Positions 7,635 through 17,161 are shown, counted from the stretch's first letter. The stretch is 64,000 nt of DNA from Enterobacter sp. Ag1 (GCA_000277545.1 AKXM01000013.1:48879-112878); one strand, 5' to 3'. Numbers and translations are program-made. The notes: generated from the letters alone by a model not told the origin.

Positions 7635-9107
7635 ATGTCCCGATCTAACCCGATTCTGGCCTCCTCTGCCCAGAGCATTGAGGAGTACCAGCAGGCGATC
7701 GCCCAGACCAGCCAGGCCGTAGTGGAATGGCTGCAGCAGCCCCAGATGTACCAGGGCAAAACCGTCGCCGAGCTGAAAGAACGCATTCAGCTCGACTTCA
7801 ATCCTCAGGGCCTGGGCAACCAGGTCGCGATTGAACGCGCGATTGAGTATTTCTTAAAAGACAGCCTGCTGGTGCATCACCCGCAGTGCGTGGCGCACCT
7901 GCACTGCCCAAGCCTGGTGGTTAGCCAGGCCGCAGAAGTGCTGATCAACGCCACCAACCAGAGCATGGACTCCTGGGACCAAAGCCCGTCGGCGACCATC
8001 ATTGAGATGAAGCTGATCGAATGGCTGCGCGCTCAGGTCGGTTATCAGCCTGGCGACGCGGGCGTGTTCACCAGCGGCGGAACCCAGAGCAACCTGATGG
8101 GCCTGATGCTGGCGCGTGACGCTTACTTTGCGCGCCAGGGCCACTCTGTCCAGCAGGATGGTCTGACCGGTGATATCCGCAAAATCAGAGTACTGTGCTC
8201 TGAAAATGCCCACTTCTCCGTGCAGAAAAACATGGCGCTGATGGGCATGGGCTACCAGTCAGTCACGCTGGTGAAAACCGATGAGTTTGCCCGCATGGAC
8301 GTTACCGACCTGGCGGCTAAAATCGCCCAGGCGCAAGCGAACGGCGAGCAGATCATGGCTATCGTCGCCACTGCCGGTACGACCGATGCAGGCGCTATCG
8401 ACCCGCTGAGCGACATCGCGAAGCTGGCCGCAGAGCACCAGATTTGGGTACACGTTGATGCAGCCTGGGGCGGCGCACTGCTGCTGTCCGAGAAGTATCG
8501 TGATTACCTGAACGGCCTGGAGCTGGTGGATTCCGTTACCCTGGACTTCCACAAGCAGTTCTTCCAGACCATCAGCTGCGGCGCGTTCCTGCTGAAAGAT
8601 GCTCGCCACTACGAGCTGATGCGCTACCAGGCGGCCTACCTGAACTCCGAGTTCGACGAAGAGCAAGGCGTACCGAACCTGGTGTCCAAGTCGCTGCAGA
8701 CCACCCGCCGCTTTGACGCTCTGAAGCTGTGGATGGGCCTCGAAGCGCTGGGCCAGAAACAGTACGCTGAAATCATCGATCATGGTGTGACCATGGCGAA
8801 GAATGTGGCGACCTATGTGGCTGACCACGCTTCTCTGGAGCTGGTGATGCAGCCTCAGCTGGCGAGCGTGCTGTTCCGCTTCCGTCCGGCAAGCCTGGCT
8901 GGCCGCAGCGATGCGGAAATCGCGCTGCTGAACCAGAAAATCGGTGATGCGCTGCTGGAGTCTGGCCGCGCGAACGTTGGCGTGACCGAGCATAACGGCG
9001 TGACCTGCCTGAAGCTGACCCTGCTGAACCCAACCGTCACCCTGGAGGATGTCAAAGTCCTGCTGGCGCTGGTGGAGAAAACCGCAGAGCCGCTGCTTAA
9101 CGCTTAA
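7635..9107 (+). CDS. ddc: L-2,4-diaminobutyrate decarboxylase
   Basis: A 490-residue group II PLP decarboxylase that turns L-2,4-diaminobutyrate into 1,3-diaminopropane. Motifs: T-S-G-G-T-Q-S-N-L-M-G-L (about 144-155), the H-V-D-A-A-W-G-G PLP-pocket motif, and the Schiff-base Lys in D-F-H-K-Q-F-F. GGAG precedes the ATG. With dat it forms a two-gene polyamine pathway starting from aspartate semialdehyde, the same precursor pool fed by lysC and drawn on by metA elsewhere in this window. Confidence 0.93.
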   Translation: MSRSNPILASSAQSIEEYQQAIAQTSQAVVEWLQQPQMYQGKTVAELKERIQLDFNPQGLGNQVAIERAIEYFLKDSLLVHHPQCVAHLHCPSLVVSQAAEVLINATNQSMDSWDQSPSATIIEMKLIEWLRAQVGYQPGDAGVFTSGGTQSNLMGLMLARDAYFARQGHSVQQDGLTGDIRKIRVLCSENAHFSVQKNMALMGMGYQSVTLVKTDEFARMDVTDLAAKIAQAQANGEQIMAIVATAGTTDAGAIDPLSDIAKLAAEHQIWVHVDAAWGGALLLSEKYRDYLNGLELVDSVTLDFHKQFFQTISCGAFLLKDARHYELMRYQAAYLNSEFDEEQGVPNLVSKSLQTTRRFDALKLWMGLEALGQKQYAEIIDHGVTMAKNVATYVADHASLELVMQPQLASVLFRFRPASLAGRSDAEIALLNQKIGDALLESGRANVGVTEHNGVTCLKLTLLNPTVTLEDVKVLLALVEKTAEPLLNA

Positions 9108-9121
9108 TGTTAGCGTAATGA

Positions 9122-9160
9122 ATAAAAGCCGGTCGCGATCCCTCGCCGCCGGCTTTTTTA
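9122..9160. terminator. Bidirectional terminator between ddc and the hydrolase gene
   Basis: AAAGCCGG (9125-9132) pairs with CCGGCTTT (9149-9156), followed by a T-run; an A-run on the other side serves the opposite strand. Confidence 0.85.
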
Positions 9161-10162
9161 TTGCTTTGAGTTCTCCAGCCTGAGCTGGCGGCGAATAAAT
9201 TTCGCCACTTCTTCCACCAGCTCTCTGTCTTCAGGCGTTCCCATAAATCCACCGTGCGGCATCGCCTCAAAGACGTGCAGCTCGGCTTCAACGTTCGCTT
9301 TTCTCAACACCCGGTGCAACCTCACCGCATTCGACAGGAATAAATCCCGCGTGCCGCTTTGAATCAATGTTGCCGGGAAACCACGGGTAAAATCGCCAAA
9401 CAGCGGCGAAAGATAAGGATGCGTTAACTCAGCCCCCGCGGCATAAAGCAGGTTGTTTTCCCTCAACGATCCCGGCAGTACCACATCCACAAGCTGATTC
9501 ACCTGGAAGCTGTCGCCGGACTCGGTCAGATCTGCCTCCGGGGACAGCAGCACTAAGGCACCTGGCAACGGCAAGCCTTCATCACGCGCCCGCAGCACCA
9601 TCGCAGCGGCGAGATTCCCACCAGCCGAACGCCCGGCAATCACGATATTTTCCGGGGCATATTGCTCGAGCAGGTAACGGTATATGGCCAGGCAATCATC
9701 CAGCGCAGCCGGATAAGGATGCTCGGGCGGCATTCGGTAATCGACGCTGTAGCAACGAAGCCCATACTGCACAGCCTGGGTGCTGGCACTGGCCTTGCAG
9801 GCTTCACCCCCGCCAAAGGTAAACGCCCCGCCGTGGAGATCCACCAGAACGTGATGTTCTGAAGCCAGCGCGCCTGGCGTGGCAACATGCACCGTAGCCT
9901 GCTCAATCTGCAGTGTTTGTGGGTCCGGCTCATCGCTCGCTGGCCGGGATTTCATGGCTTCGGCATACCAGGCCGCCGAAGTGGCCTGAATCTGCTTCCA
10001 GGCTTCACCATCGGTGTGGGATGGCATCGAAAATTGCGCGTTGTGGGGCACACCGTTCTCGTCAACCTGGCGACGCAGAGCGGCCTGTGCCTCCTCACTG
10101 ATGGAATCAGGGAACGGGATAATGTGCTCGGGGCGCAGAACGCCATCAATTTTGTCTGTCAT
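9158..10162 (-). CDS. Alpha/beta hydrolase, hormone-sensitive-lipase family esterase
   Basis: 334 residues. The HSL-family oxyanion-hole motif H-G-G-A-F is at 110-114, the nucleophile motif G-R-S-A-G-G has Ser179, and the acid and base are likely Asp273 (R-D-L-F-L-S-N) and His303 (P-H-G-G-F). All catalytic residues are present, so it should be an active carboxylesterase or lipase on small acyl esters. No signal peptide; cytoplasmic. Its start overlaps the end of the preceding gene by 17 bases, so the two are one operon. Natural substrate unknown. Confidence 0.88.
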   Translation of the reverse strand: MTDKIDGVLRPEHIIPFPDSISEEAQAALRRQVDENGVPHNAQFSMPSHTDGEAWKQIQATSAAWYAEAMKSRPASDEPDPQTLQIEQATVHVATPGALASEHHVLVDLHGGAFTFGGGEACKASASTQAVQYGLRCYSVDYRMPPEHPYPAALDDCLAIYRYLLEQYAPENIVIAGRSAGGNLAAAMVLRARDEGLPLPGALVLLSPEADLTESGDSFQVNQLVDVVLPGSLRENNLLYAAGAELTHPYLSPLFGDFTRGFPATLIQSGTRDLFLSNAVRLHRVLRKANVEAELHVFEAMPHGGFMGTPEDRELVEEVAKFIRRQLRLENSKQ

Positions 10163-10778
10163 TACCTGACCTGTGATTAGTGTCTGTCGCCAGCTTTCGC
10201 TGGATAGAGAGTAGCGTGCGCCGCCTGACCCAGCCGCTGGCCGGACGAATGAGCATCCAATAGAGAGCGAACAGGGCTTTCACGCGCGGCGTTGGGCAAT
10301 AGACAAAGGTTTCGGTACGTAATACCGCCGAGCCGTTGTTCTCAGGCGTGACATCAAAGCGCAAGATCAGCTTAGCCGCGCGTGAGTCGGCAAAATGCTT
10401 GAAGGCTTCGGCATCTTTCAGAGACTCGACGTCAAGCAACGGTCGCCAGAAACGCCCGGCCAAACCAAAAGAGACTTCCTGGCTGCTTTGATGCAGCACA
10501 GTGAAAGAGCCAAACCCGAAGGTATCGGCTGGTTCCGCGCTCTCTGACTTAAACAACGCCCGGCGCAGGCGGCGAGGGAGCTGGCGCAAACGGAGTAGCC
10601 GACGGATAACCGGATCGTCTTCCATATTCAGCGCCAGAACGGCCTGAATAATGGCTTCAGGCGAACCTTCAATAGGCGGGGAGAGATGCTTTTCATAAAA
10701 GCTAAATGAAGGCAGCCATGGCGTGGCGTCCGCCTGACACCGACACGCTCTCTCACTGACAAAACCTAAAAATGCCAC
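10146..10778 (-). CDS. Conserved hypothetical protein, SRPBCC-like
   Basis: 210 residues from a GTG start (10776-10778) preceded by AAGGAAG at good spacing. I do not recognise a characterised family. The pattern (a helical N-terminal part, then F-G-F-G-S-F-T-V-L, E-V-S-F-G-L-A-G-R-F-W-R-P, A-A-K-L-I-L-R-F-D-V-T-P and V-L-R-T-E-T-F-V-Y-C-P-T-P strands, ending in a hydrophobic A-L-F-A-L-Y-W-M-L-I-R-P helix) resembles the helix-grip SRPBCC proteins annotated as hypothetical in actinobacteria. Such folds bind hydrophobic ligands. Its overlap with the downstream esterase suggests a joint task, perhaps lipid or ester handling; this is inference. Confidence 0.7.
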   Translation of the reverse strand: MAFLGFVSERACRCQADATPWLPSFSFYEKHLSPPIEGSPEAIIQAVLALNMEDDPVIRRLLRLRQLPRRLRRALFKSESAEPADTFGFGSFTVLHQSSQEVSFGLAGRFWRPLLDVESLKDAEAFKHFADSRAAKLILRFDVTPENNGSAVLRTETFVYCPTPRVKALFALYWMLIRPASGWVRRRTLLSIQRKLATDTNHRSGNDRQN

Positions 10779-10832
10779 GGTATCTTCCTTATCCGAGGGC
10801 CGCCTGCCCGGCAGATTTCATGCCGCCATAAT

Positions 10833-10864
10833 AGAAAAAAACCCTGCGAGGCAGGGTTTTATTT
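10833..10864 (-). terminator. Rho-independent terminator of ssb
   Basis: AACCCTGC (10840-10847) pairs with GCAGGGTT (10851-10858); on the minus strand the stem is followed by a T-run. Confidence 0.85.
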
Positions 10865-10897
10865 GTTCGTCACATACAGGGTTACACCCTGAGGGGA

Positions 10898-11428
10898 TCA
10901 GAACGGGATATCGTCGTCGAAATCCATTGGCGGTTCGTTAGATGGCGCTGGTGCGCTCTGCTGCTGCGGACGAGACTGCGCGCCGCCGCTGAACTGGTTG
11001 CCGCCCTGTGGTTGCTGAGGCTGACCCCAACCGCCCTGCTGCTGGCCGCCGTTGCCGCCCGCCGGAGCGCCGCCGCCCTGACGGCCGCCGAGCATCTGCA
11101 TGGTGCCGCCCACGTTAACCACAACTTCGGTAGTGTATTTTTCTACGCCAGCCTGGTCGGTCCATTTACGGGTTTGCAGTGCGCCTTCGATGTAAACCTG
11201 AGAGCCTTTACGCAGGTATTCACCAGCCACTTCGGCCAGTTTGCCGAACAGCACCACGCGGTGCCACTCAGTTTTTTCTTTGGTTTCGCCGGTTTGCTTA
11301 TCACGCCAGGACTCTGACGTGGCCAGTGTAATGTTGGCGACAGCGCCCCCATTTGGCATGTAGCGTACTTCCGGGTCCTGACCCAGATTCCCAACGAGAA
11401 TCACCTTGTTTACGCCTCTGCTGGCCAT
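10898..11428 (-). CDS. ssb: Single-stranded DNA-binding protein
   Basis: 176 residues (E. coli 178). The N-terminal OB fold (about 1-112) starts [20 protein letters not shown]. It is followed by a Gly/Gln/Pro-rich disordered linker and the acidic tip M-D-F-D-D-D-I-P-F that docks repair and replication partners. It coats single-stranded DNA as a tetramer. Divergent from uvrA with a LexA box between them, as in E. coli. Confidence 0.98.
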   Translation of the reverse strand: MASRGVNKVILVGNLGQDPEVRYMPNGGAVANITLATSESWRDKQTGETKEKTEWHRVVLFGKLAEVAGEYLRKGSQVYIEGALQTRKWTDQAGVEKYTTEVVVNVGGTMQMLGGRQGGGAPAGGNGGQQQGGWGQPQQPQGGNQFSGGAQSRPQQQSAPAPSNEPPMDFDDDIPF

Positions 11429-11555
11429 GTTCGTGTCTCCTGAAACGTTTTTAAATAGTCTAAACCGGGGATTCTACACTATGCCACCCACAATGTTTAT
11501 AGCTGCGAGGGACATTCCAGAATGTCGGCTAAGTATAGCTCGTTTCATTAAAACA

Positions 11556-11571
11556 CTGGATATTCATTCAG
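11556..11571. promoter_or_regulatory. LexA (SOS) box between ssb and uvrA
   Basis: CTGGATATTCATTCAG fits CTG-N10-CAG and matches the E. coli uvrA operator closely (TATATTCATTCAG core). It sits about 90 bases before the uvrA start and likely controls uvrA; one of the ssb promoters may respond as well. Confidence 0.85.
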
Positions 11572-11661
11572 GTTTTATTGTGTCATAATTAGCCGTTTCT
11601 GGCCGTCGGTTGTACCTCTATACATACCAGGCGCATGCAGTCATTATTCCGGGAAAGGTGA

Positions 11662-14487
11662 ATGGATAAGATCGAAGTTCGGGGCGCCCGCACCCACAAT
11701 CTCAAAAATATCAACCTCGTCATCCCGCGCGACAAACTGATTGTTGTCACCGGGCTTTCGGGTTCAGGCAAATCCTCGCTGGCATTCGACACCCTGTACG
11801 CGGAAGGGCAGCGTCGCTACGTTGAGTCCCTTTCGGCTTACGCGCGTCAGTTCCTGTCGCTAATGGAGAAGCCGGACGTCGACCATATCGAAGGGTTGTC
11901 TCCTGCGATTTCTATTGAACAGAAATCCACGTCCCATAACCCGCGTTCCACCGTCGGCACCATCACGGAAATCCATGACTACCTGCGTCTGCTTTACGCC
12001 CGCGTAGGCGAACCGCGCTGCCCGGATCACGACATCCCGCTCGCGGCCCAAACCGTCAGCCAGATGGTGGATAACGTGCTTGCGCAGCCGGAAGGCAAGC
12101 GCCTGATGCTGCTCGCGCCGATCATTAAAGATCGCAAAGGCGAACACGCCAAAACGCTGGAAAACCTGGCCAGCCAGGGCTATATCCGGGCGCGCATCGA
12201 CGGCGAAGTCTGCGACCTGTCCGATCCGCCAAAATTAGAGCTACAGAAAAAGCACACCATTGAAGTGGTCGTCGACCGCTTTAAGGTACGTGAAGACATC
12301 GCCCAGCGCCTGGCCGAGTCGTTTGAAACCGCGCTGGAGCTGTCCGGCGGGTCTGCCGTTGTCGCCGACATGGACGATGAAAAAGCGGAAGAGCTGCTGT
12401 TCTCCGCTAACTTTGCCTGCCCGGTCTGCGGCTACAGCATGCGCGAGCTGGAACCGCGCCTGTTCTCCTTTAACAACCCGGCCGGTGCCTGCCCGACCTG
12501 CGACGGCCTGGGCGTACAGCAATATTTCGATCCCGATCGCGTGGTGCAAAACGGCGAGCTGTCGCTGGCCGGTGGCGCTATCCGTGGCTGGGATCGCCGT
12601 AACTTCTATTACTTCACCATGCTGCGCTCGCTGGCCGATCACTATAAGTTCGACGTGGAAGCCCCGTGGAACGAGCTGAGCGACGCGGTGAAGAAAGTTG
12701 TGCTGCACGGCTCGGGCAAAGAAACAATCGAATTCAAGTACATGAACGACCGCGGGGACACCTCCGTGCGCCGCCATCCGTTCGAAGGCGTGCTGCACAA
12801 CATGGAGCGTCGCTACAAAGAAACCGAATCTTCCGCCGTGCGCGAAGAGCTGGCGAAATTCATCAGCAACCGCCCCTGCACCAGCTGCGAAGGCACGCGC
12901 CTGCGTCGTGAAGCGCGCCATGTATTTGTAGAAAATACCGCGCTGCCAACGATTTCTGATATGAGCATCGGCCATGCGATGGAATTCTTCCAGAACATGA
13001 AGCTCAGCGGCCAGCGTGCGCAAATCGCGGAAAAAGTACTGAAAGAGATCGGCGATCGCCTGAAGTTCCTGGTGAACGTCGGCCTGAACTACCTTTCTCT
13101 CTCCCGTTCGGCAGAAACGCTGTCCGGTGGTGAAGCCCAACGTATTCGTCTGGCAAGCCAGATTGGCGCCGGGCTGGTTGGCGTGATGTACGTGCTGGAT
13201 GAGCCGTCCATCGGCCTGCACCAGCGCGATAACGAGCGCCTGCTGGAAACGCTGATTCACCTGCGTAACCTCGGCAACACGGTGATTGTGGTTGAGCATG
13301 ACGAAGACGCCATTCGCGCCGCCGACCATATTATCGATATTGGTCCAGGCGCGGGCGTGCACGGCGGCCAGGTGGTCGCGGAAGGCACCATGAAGGATAT
13401 TATTGCGGTGCCGGAATCCCTGACCGGGCAGTTCCTCAGCGGCAAACGCGAGATTGCGGTGCCGAAACAGCGCGTTGCTGCCGATCCGTCAAAAGTGCTC
13501 AAGCTCTCCGGCGCGAAGGGGAACAACCTGAAGGACGTCACGCTGACGCTGCCGGTGGGGCTGTTTACCTGTATTACCGGGGTATCCGGCTCCGGCAAGT
13601 CGACGCTGATTAACGACACGCTGTTCCCGATTGCCCAACGTCAGCTAAACGGGGCGACAATCGCCGAACCGGCACCGTACCGTGAAGTTCAGGGCCTGGA
13701 ACACTTCGATAAGGTCATCGACATTGACCAAAGCCCGATTGGCCGCACACCTCGTTCCAACCCGGCGACCTACACCGGCGTGTTCACCCCCGTGCGCGAG
13801 CTGTTTGCTGGCGTACCGGAAGCGCGCTCGCGCGGCTATACGCCGGGGCGCTTTAGCTTCAACGTTCGCGGCGGGCGCTGCGAAGCCTGCCAGGGCGACG
13901 GCGTAATCAAAGTCGAAATGCACTTTCTGCCGGATATCTACGTGCCGTGCGACCAGTGCAAAGGCAAACGCTATAACCGTGAAACGCTGGAGATTAAGTA
14001 CAAAGGCAAAAGCATTCACGAAGTGCTGGATATGACCATTGAAGATGCCCGCGAATTCTTCGACGCCGTTCCGGCGCTGGCGCGTAAGCTGCAAACGCTG
14101 ATCGACGTGGGCCTGTCCTACATTCGGCTTGGCCAGTCGGCGACCACGCTGTCAGGCGGTGAAGCACAGCGCGTTAAGCTGGCGCGTGAGCTGTCTAAGC
14201 GCGGCACCGGCCAGACGCTGTATATCCTCGATGAGCCGACCACCGGCCTGCACTTTGCGGATATCCAGCAACTGCTGGAAGTGCTGCATCAGCTCAGGGA
14301 TCAGGGCAATACCATTGTGGTGATTGAACACAATCTCGACGTGATTAAAACCGCAGACTGGATTGTGGACTTAGGGCCGGAAGGCGGCAGCGGCGGCGGC
14401 GAGATTTTGGTCTCCGGCACGCCGGAAACCGTCGCCACCTGCGAAGCTTCTCATACCGCGCGTTTCCTCAAGCCACTGCTGAAGTAG
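11662..14487 (+). CDS. uvrA: Excinuclease ABC subunit A
   Basis: 941 residues (E. coli 940). Two ABC ATPase modules: the first Walker [10 protein letters not shown] near residue 31, the second G-V-S-G-S-G-K-S-T near 640, each with an L-S-G-G-E-A-Q-R signature. Zinc-binding cysteines are visible in C-P-V-C...C-P-T-C (about 253-280) and C-E-A-C...C-D-Q-C (about 740-766). UvrA dimers find bulky DNA lesions and load UvrB. Its TAG is followed immediately by the end of the convergent yjbR gene, with no gap. Confidence 0.98.
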   Translation: MDKIEVRGARTHNLKNINLVIPRDKLIVVTGLSGSGKSSLAFDTLYAEGQRRYVESLSAYARQFLSLMEKPDVDHIEGLSPAISIEQKSTSHNPRSTVGTITEIHDYLRLLYARVGEPRCPDHDIPLAAQTVSQMVDNVLAQPEGKRLMLLAPIIKDRKGEHAKTLENLASQGYIRARIDGEVCDLSDPPKLELQKKHTIEVVVDRFKVREDIAQRLAESFETALELSGGSAVVADMDDEKAEELLFSANFACPVCGYSMRELEPRLFSFNNPAGACPTCDGLGVQQYFDPDRVVQNGELSLAGGAIRGWDRRNFYYFTMLRSLADHYKFDVEAPWNELSDAVKKVVLHGSGKETIEFKYMNDRGDTSVRRHPFEGVLHNMERRYKETESSAVREELAKFISNRPCTSCEGTRLRREARHVFVENTALPTISDMSIGHAMEFFQNMKLSGQRAQIAEKVLKEIGDRLKFLVNVGLNYLSLSRSAETLSGGEAQRIRLASQIGAGLVGVMYVLDEPSIGLHQRDNERLLETLIHLRNLGNTVIVVEHDEDAIRAADHIIDIGPGAGVHGGQVVAEGTMKDIIAVPESLTGQFLSGKREIAVPKQRVAADPSKVLKLSGAKGNNLKDVTLTLPVGLFTCITGVSGSGKSTLINDTLFPIAQRQLNGATIAEPAPYREVQGLEHFDKVIDIDQSPIGRTPRSNPATYTGVFTPVRELFAGVPEARSRGYTPGRFSFNVRGGRCEACQGDGVIKVEMHFLPDIYVPCDQCKGKRYNRETLEIKYKGKSIHEVLDMTIEDAREFFDAVPALARKLQTLIDVGLSYIRLGQSATTLSGGEAQRVKLARELSKRGTGQTLYILDEPTTGLHFADIQQLLEVLHQLRDQGNTIVVIEHNLDVIKTADWIVDLGPEGGSGGGEILVSGTPETVATCEASHTARFLKPLLK

Positions 14488-14841
14488 TCAAACCGACAAT
14501 TGCTGCCTGACCTGCTCAGGCAGCAATGCCACCGCCTGCTGATACGAAGCATCCACCAGATAATAAATTTGCGAACCGGGCAGCGAGCCGTCGAGGTAAA
14601 GCGTGCTCCAGTGCGCCTTATTCAAATGGGCGCTGGGGAAAACGTCCTGATGCTGCTGACGCAGAAGCTCTGCCAGATCGGGTGTGGCTTTGAGGGAGAC
14701 TGCCGGGCGCTGGTTCTCCGCATGCACCATGGCAAACAGCACATCGCCAACTTTGATTTGCGTGGCCTTCCAGTCGCTGTGCACGCTCTGCTCTGCGCCG
14801 GGTTTTTTCATGCAGTACTCTAAAAGATCCGAATGGGTCAT
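14488..14841 (-). CDS. yjbR: YjbR/MmcQ family DNA-binding-fold protein
   Basis: 117 residues from ATG 14841 (M-T-H-S-D-L-L-E-Y-C-M), which matches the E. coli YjbR N-terminus. GAGGA lies 7 bases before it, whereas in-frame ATGs at 14847 and 14889 are poorly placed. The fold is a CyaY-like alpha/beta double-wing. Function not established. Conserved core: K-P-G-A-E-Q-S-V-H-S-D-W-K-A-T-Q-I-K and L-N-K-A-H-W-S-T-L-Y-L-D-G-S-L-P. In E. coli yjbQ lies between this gene and aphA; it is missing here. The last codons contain a perfect 12-bp palindrome (separate entry). Confidence 0.92.
   Translation of the reverse strand: MTHSDLLEYCMKKPGAEQSVHSDWKATQIKVGDVLFAMVHAENQRPAVSLKATPDLAELLRQQHQDVFPSAHLNKAHWSTLYLDGSLPGSQIYYLVDASYQQAVALLPEQVRQQLSV
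14499..14527. repeat. Perfect 12-bp inverted repeat inside the 3' end of yjbR
   Basis: ATTGCTGCCTGA (14499-14510), loop CCTGC, TCAGGCAGCAAT (14516-14527). It begins 11 bases after the uvrA stop codon and lies wholly inside the last coding triplets of yjbR. No T-run follows on either strand, so it may stabilise 3' ends of the convergent messages rather than act as a classic terminator. Confidence 0.75.
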
Positions 14842-14930
14842 CTTCATTTCCTCGTCCTGAACGTTTACCGGAAGCATTCGCGGCAGCATTAAGTGTGCGC
14901 CAAAAGCGGATAACAGACGAGGGAATTGAT

Positions 14931-14970
14931 TAAAAAAACGGCAGGCAATTTATGTTAGCTGCCGCTTTTC
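14931..14970 (-). terminator. Likely terminator of aphA
   Basis: CGGCAG (14939-14944) and CTGCCG (14959-14964) form a short stem, with AAAAAAAC on the plus side giving a T-run after the stem on the minus strand. Confidence 0.7.
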
Positions 14971-14979
14971 TGGCCGGGA

Positions 14980-15693
14980 TCAGTACTCGGAGTTGACGAT
15001 AACCTCTTCGCCAAACGAGCCTGCTTTCGGCAACGGCTGGTAGCTGGAGTTGGAGGCTCGCAGGATACGAATGCCGCGCGCGCCGACGTCCTGGGCCGCG
15101 GTGATGTCGTTGTCTGAATCTCCGTAGAAGATTTTGATTTTCTTCTCTTTCAGCCACTGCGTTTTGGTGTTCTGGCCTTCTTTATCGCCGGCAAAGATCA
15201 CCGGATTGACGCTCGGCTCCGGGATCAGGAAGTCGTTTTGCAGGGTTTTGGTGACGGTTTCGGTTTTGGTCTGGCTGCGTCCGGTCACAAAGTACACGCT
15301 GTCGCCGCGCTTGAGGTGCATGGTGATCAGGCTTTTTGCCACCTCTTTAGGCATGCTGAAGTCATCCCAGCCGTTGTTCATCTTTTCCCAAAAAGCCGGG
15401 TTTTTCAGGTAGTCCTGCTTACCCGGCGAGAACTCTTTTTGCCCGCGATAAAAGCCCGGGCTGGAAAACAGCACGGTATCGTCGATATCAAACCCGACGG
15501 CGATAGGCGCGCGGCCAAGCAGGCTATTTTCAATTTGTGCCACGGAAACCCAGTGGATTGGCACCTGTTGCGCCAGCTGCGCCACGGTGACGCCAGGATT
15601 CAGCGGAGCGGGGGCGGATTCGGTTGCCAAAGCGGCATGATTGAAGCCTGCCAGCAGGCAGACGGCACTGAGTGCCAGGGCGATCTTACGCAT
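14980..15693 (-). CDS. aphA: Class B acid phosphatase / phosphotransferase
   Basis: 237 residues with a signal peptide (about 1-23, cleaving after A-A-L-A) and the HAD/DDDD signature [11 protein letters not shown] near residue 69, plus Y-G-D-S-D-N-D-I near 190. It is a periplasmic magnesium-dependent non-specific phosphatase that releases nucleosides from nucleotides, usually a homotetramer. Length and sequence fit E. coli AphA. Lies after tyrB as in K-12, as an independent unit. Confidence 0.97.
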   Translation of the reverse strand: MRKIALALSAVCLLAGFNHAALATESAPAPLNPGVTVAQLAQQVPIHWVSVAQIENSLLGRAPIAVGFDIDDTVLFSSPGFYRGQKEFSPGKQDYLKNPAFWEKMNNGWDDFSMPKEVAKSLITMHLKRGDSVYFVTGRSQTKTETVTKTLQNDFLIPEPSVNPVIFAGDKEGQNTKTQWLKEKKIKIFYGDSDNDITAAQDVGARGIRILRASNSSYQPLPKAGSFGEEVIVNSEY

Positions 15694-15909
15694 TGTTTTC
15701 CCTTTATTTTCTGTTTTTAATCGTTGTTAAAATGAGCAGCCTTGCCATAAAGCCTTCCGACCATACCTGCCGGGGACCGATCGACAAAGATTTTTTTCAG
15801 TTTTATGTCAGAGAAAATAGGCAGGGTCACAGAATAGAGCAGGAATTTCCTCTCCCAAACGGGAGAGGAAAAAGAGAACATGCGGTAACCAAATAAAGTT
15901 AGCGAGTAC
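15694..15909. other. aphA-tyrB intergenic region with one short palindromic repeat
   Basis: Contains the aphA promoter and the tyrB 3' trailer. The only structure seen is CCTCTCCC-AAAC-GGGAGAGG (15849-15868), the inner hairpin of the repeat family also present at 37078-37246 and 59208-59242; it may serve as a tyrB 3'-end hairpin. Confidence 0.65.
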
Positions 15910-17103
15910 TTACATCACTGCAGCGAACGCCTGCGCCACGCGCTGAACGTTGCTGTGATTAAGCCCGGCAACGCAGATACGACCGCTGGTGAGCAGGTAA
16001 ATGCCAAACTCATCACGCAGGCGGTCGGCCTGAGCCGCGCTTAGCCCGGTGTAGCTAAACATGCCGCGCTGTTTCACCAGGTAGTCAAAGTTGCGCCCCG
16101 GCACCGCTTTAGTCAGCACTTCCACCAGCACCTGGCGCATTTCCAGAATACGCACGCGCATGGTTTCCACTTCCGCAATCCAGCTTGCTTTCAGCTTCTC
16201 GTCATTCAGAACGGTCGCCACAACCTGCGCCCCAAAGTTCGGCGGGCTGGAGTAGTTGCGGCGCACGGTAGCTTTGAGCTGACCCAGCACTCGCCCTGCG
16301 GCATCACTGTCTTCGCAAACTACGGAAAGCCCGCCCACGCGTTCGCCATAGAGAGAGAAGATTTTAGAGAAGGAATTGCTGACCAGCATCGGCTGCCCGG
16401 AGGAGGCGATGGCGCGGATGGCATAGGCATCCTGCCCCATGCCCGCGCCAAAGCCCTGATAGGCGATGTCGAGGAACGGGATCAGGTTGCGTGCTTTAAG
16501 AATTTCCGTGACGGCATCCCACTGGCTGTCGGTGAGATCCGAGCCGGTTGGGTTGTGGCAGCAAGGGTGCAGCAGCACGATGCTAAGTTCAGGCAGCGTA
16601 TTCAGTTTTTCCAGCAGCGCCTCAAAGCGCACGCCGTTGGTTGCGCTGTCGAACCACGGGTAAGTATTCACGGTGAAACCCGCGCCTTCAAAGATGGCGA
16701 CGTGGTTTTCCCAGGTTGGATCGCTGACCCATACCTGTGAATCAGGGAAATAGGTTTTCAGGAAGTCAGCGCCAATTTTTAAGGCACCGGACCCCCCAAG
16801 CGTTTGCACAGTGGCAATGCGACCTTCCACCAGCGCCGGGTGGTTAGCACCAAACAGCAGCGGCGCGATGGCGCTGCGATAGCTGTTCAGGCCTTCCATC
16901 GGTAAATAGAGAGAGGCGCCGTGAGCCTGCGCATTCAGGCGAGCTTCTGCTTCTGCCACGGCCTGTAACTGCGGGATCACCCCATCTTCATTGTAATAGA
17001 GGCCGATGCTGAGGTTGACCTTGTCGCTGCGCGGATCGACTTTAAAGCGTTCCATGAGGGAAAGGATCGGGTCGCCAGCATAGGCGTCAACTTTTTGAAA
17101 CAC
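15910..17103 (-). CDS. tyrB: Aromatic-amino-acid aminotransferase
   Basis: 397 residues, the E. coli length. A class I PLP aminotransferase making tyrosine, phenylalanine and also leucine from their 2-oxo acids. The Schiff-base Lys is in [16 protein letters not shown] (near 247) and the substrate-carboxylate Arg is in the C-terminal R-I-C-V-A-G-L. The start codon is GTG, as I recall for E. coli. AGGAG before it lies in one arm of a 12-bp inverted repeat (17115-17152). Downstream of alr by 58 bases. Confidence 0.97.
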   Translation of the reverse strand: MFQKVDAYAGDPILSLMERFKVDPRSDKVNLSIGLYYNEDGVIPQLQAVAEAEARLNAQAHGASLYLPMEGLNSYRSAIAPLLFGANHPALVEGRIATVQTLGGSGALKIGADFLKTYFPDSQVWVSDPTWENHVAIFEGAGFTVNTYPWFDSATNGVRFEALLEKLNTLPELSIVLLHPCCHNPTGSDLTDSQWDAVTEILKARNLIPFLDIAYQGFGAGMGQDAYAIRAIASSGQPMLVSNSFSKIFSLYGERVGGLSVVCEDSDAAGRVLGQLKATVRRNYSSPPNFGAQVVATVLNDEKLKASWIAEVETMRVRILEMRQVLVEVLTKAVPGRNFDYLVKQRGMFSYTGLSAAQADRLRDEFGIYLLTSGRICVAGLNHSNVQRVAQAFAAVM

Positions 17104-17114
17104 GGTGAGGTTCT

Positions 17115-17152
17115 CCTGGTTTACAGTTCGCGGATTTCCACTGTAAACCAGG
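17115..17152 (-). promoter_or_regulatory. Perfect 12-bp inverted repeat overlapping the tyrB ribosome-binding site
   Basis: CCTGGTTTACAG (17115-17126) and CTGTAAACCAGG (17141-17152) with a 14-base loop. The tyrB Shine-Dalgarno (minus-strand AGGAG, 17113-17117) overlaps the end of the stem. The TTTACA/TGTAAA halves also resemble TyrR half sites, but in the reverse order to the TGTAAA-N6-TTTACA consensus. Confidence 0.6.
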
Positions 17153-17161
17153 CGAGGACAC

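Noticed and set aside
12241..13362. 373-residue open frame antisense to uvrA
   Set aside because: Shadow of uvrA; no family likeness.
15672..15896. 74-residue frame between aphA and tyrB
   Set aside because: Overlaps the aphA start, contains the repeat hairpin and has no ribosome-binding site.
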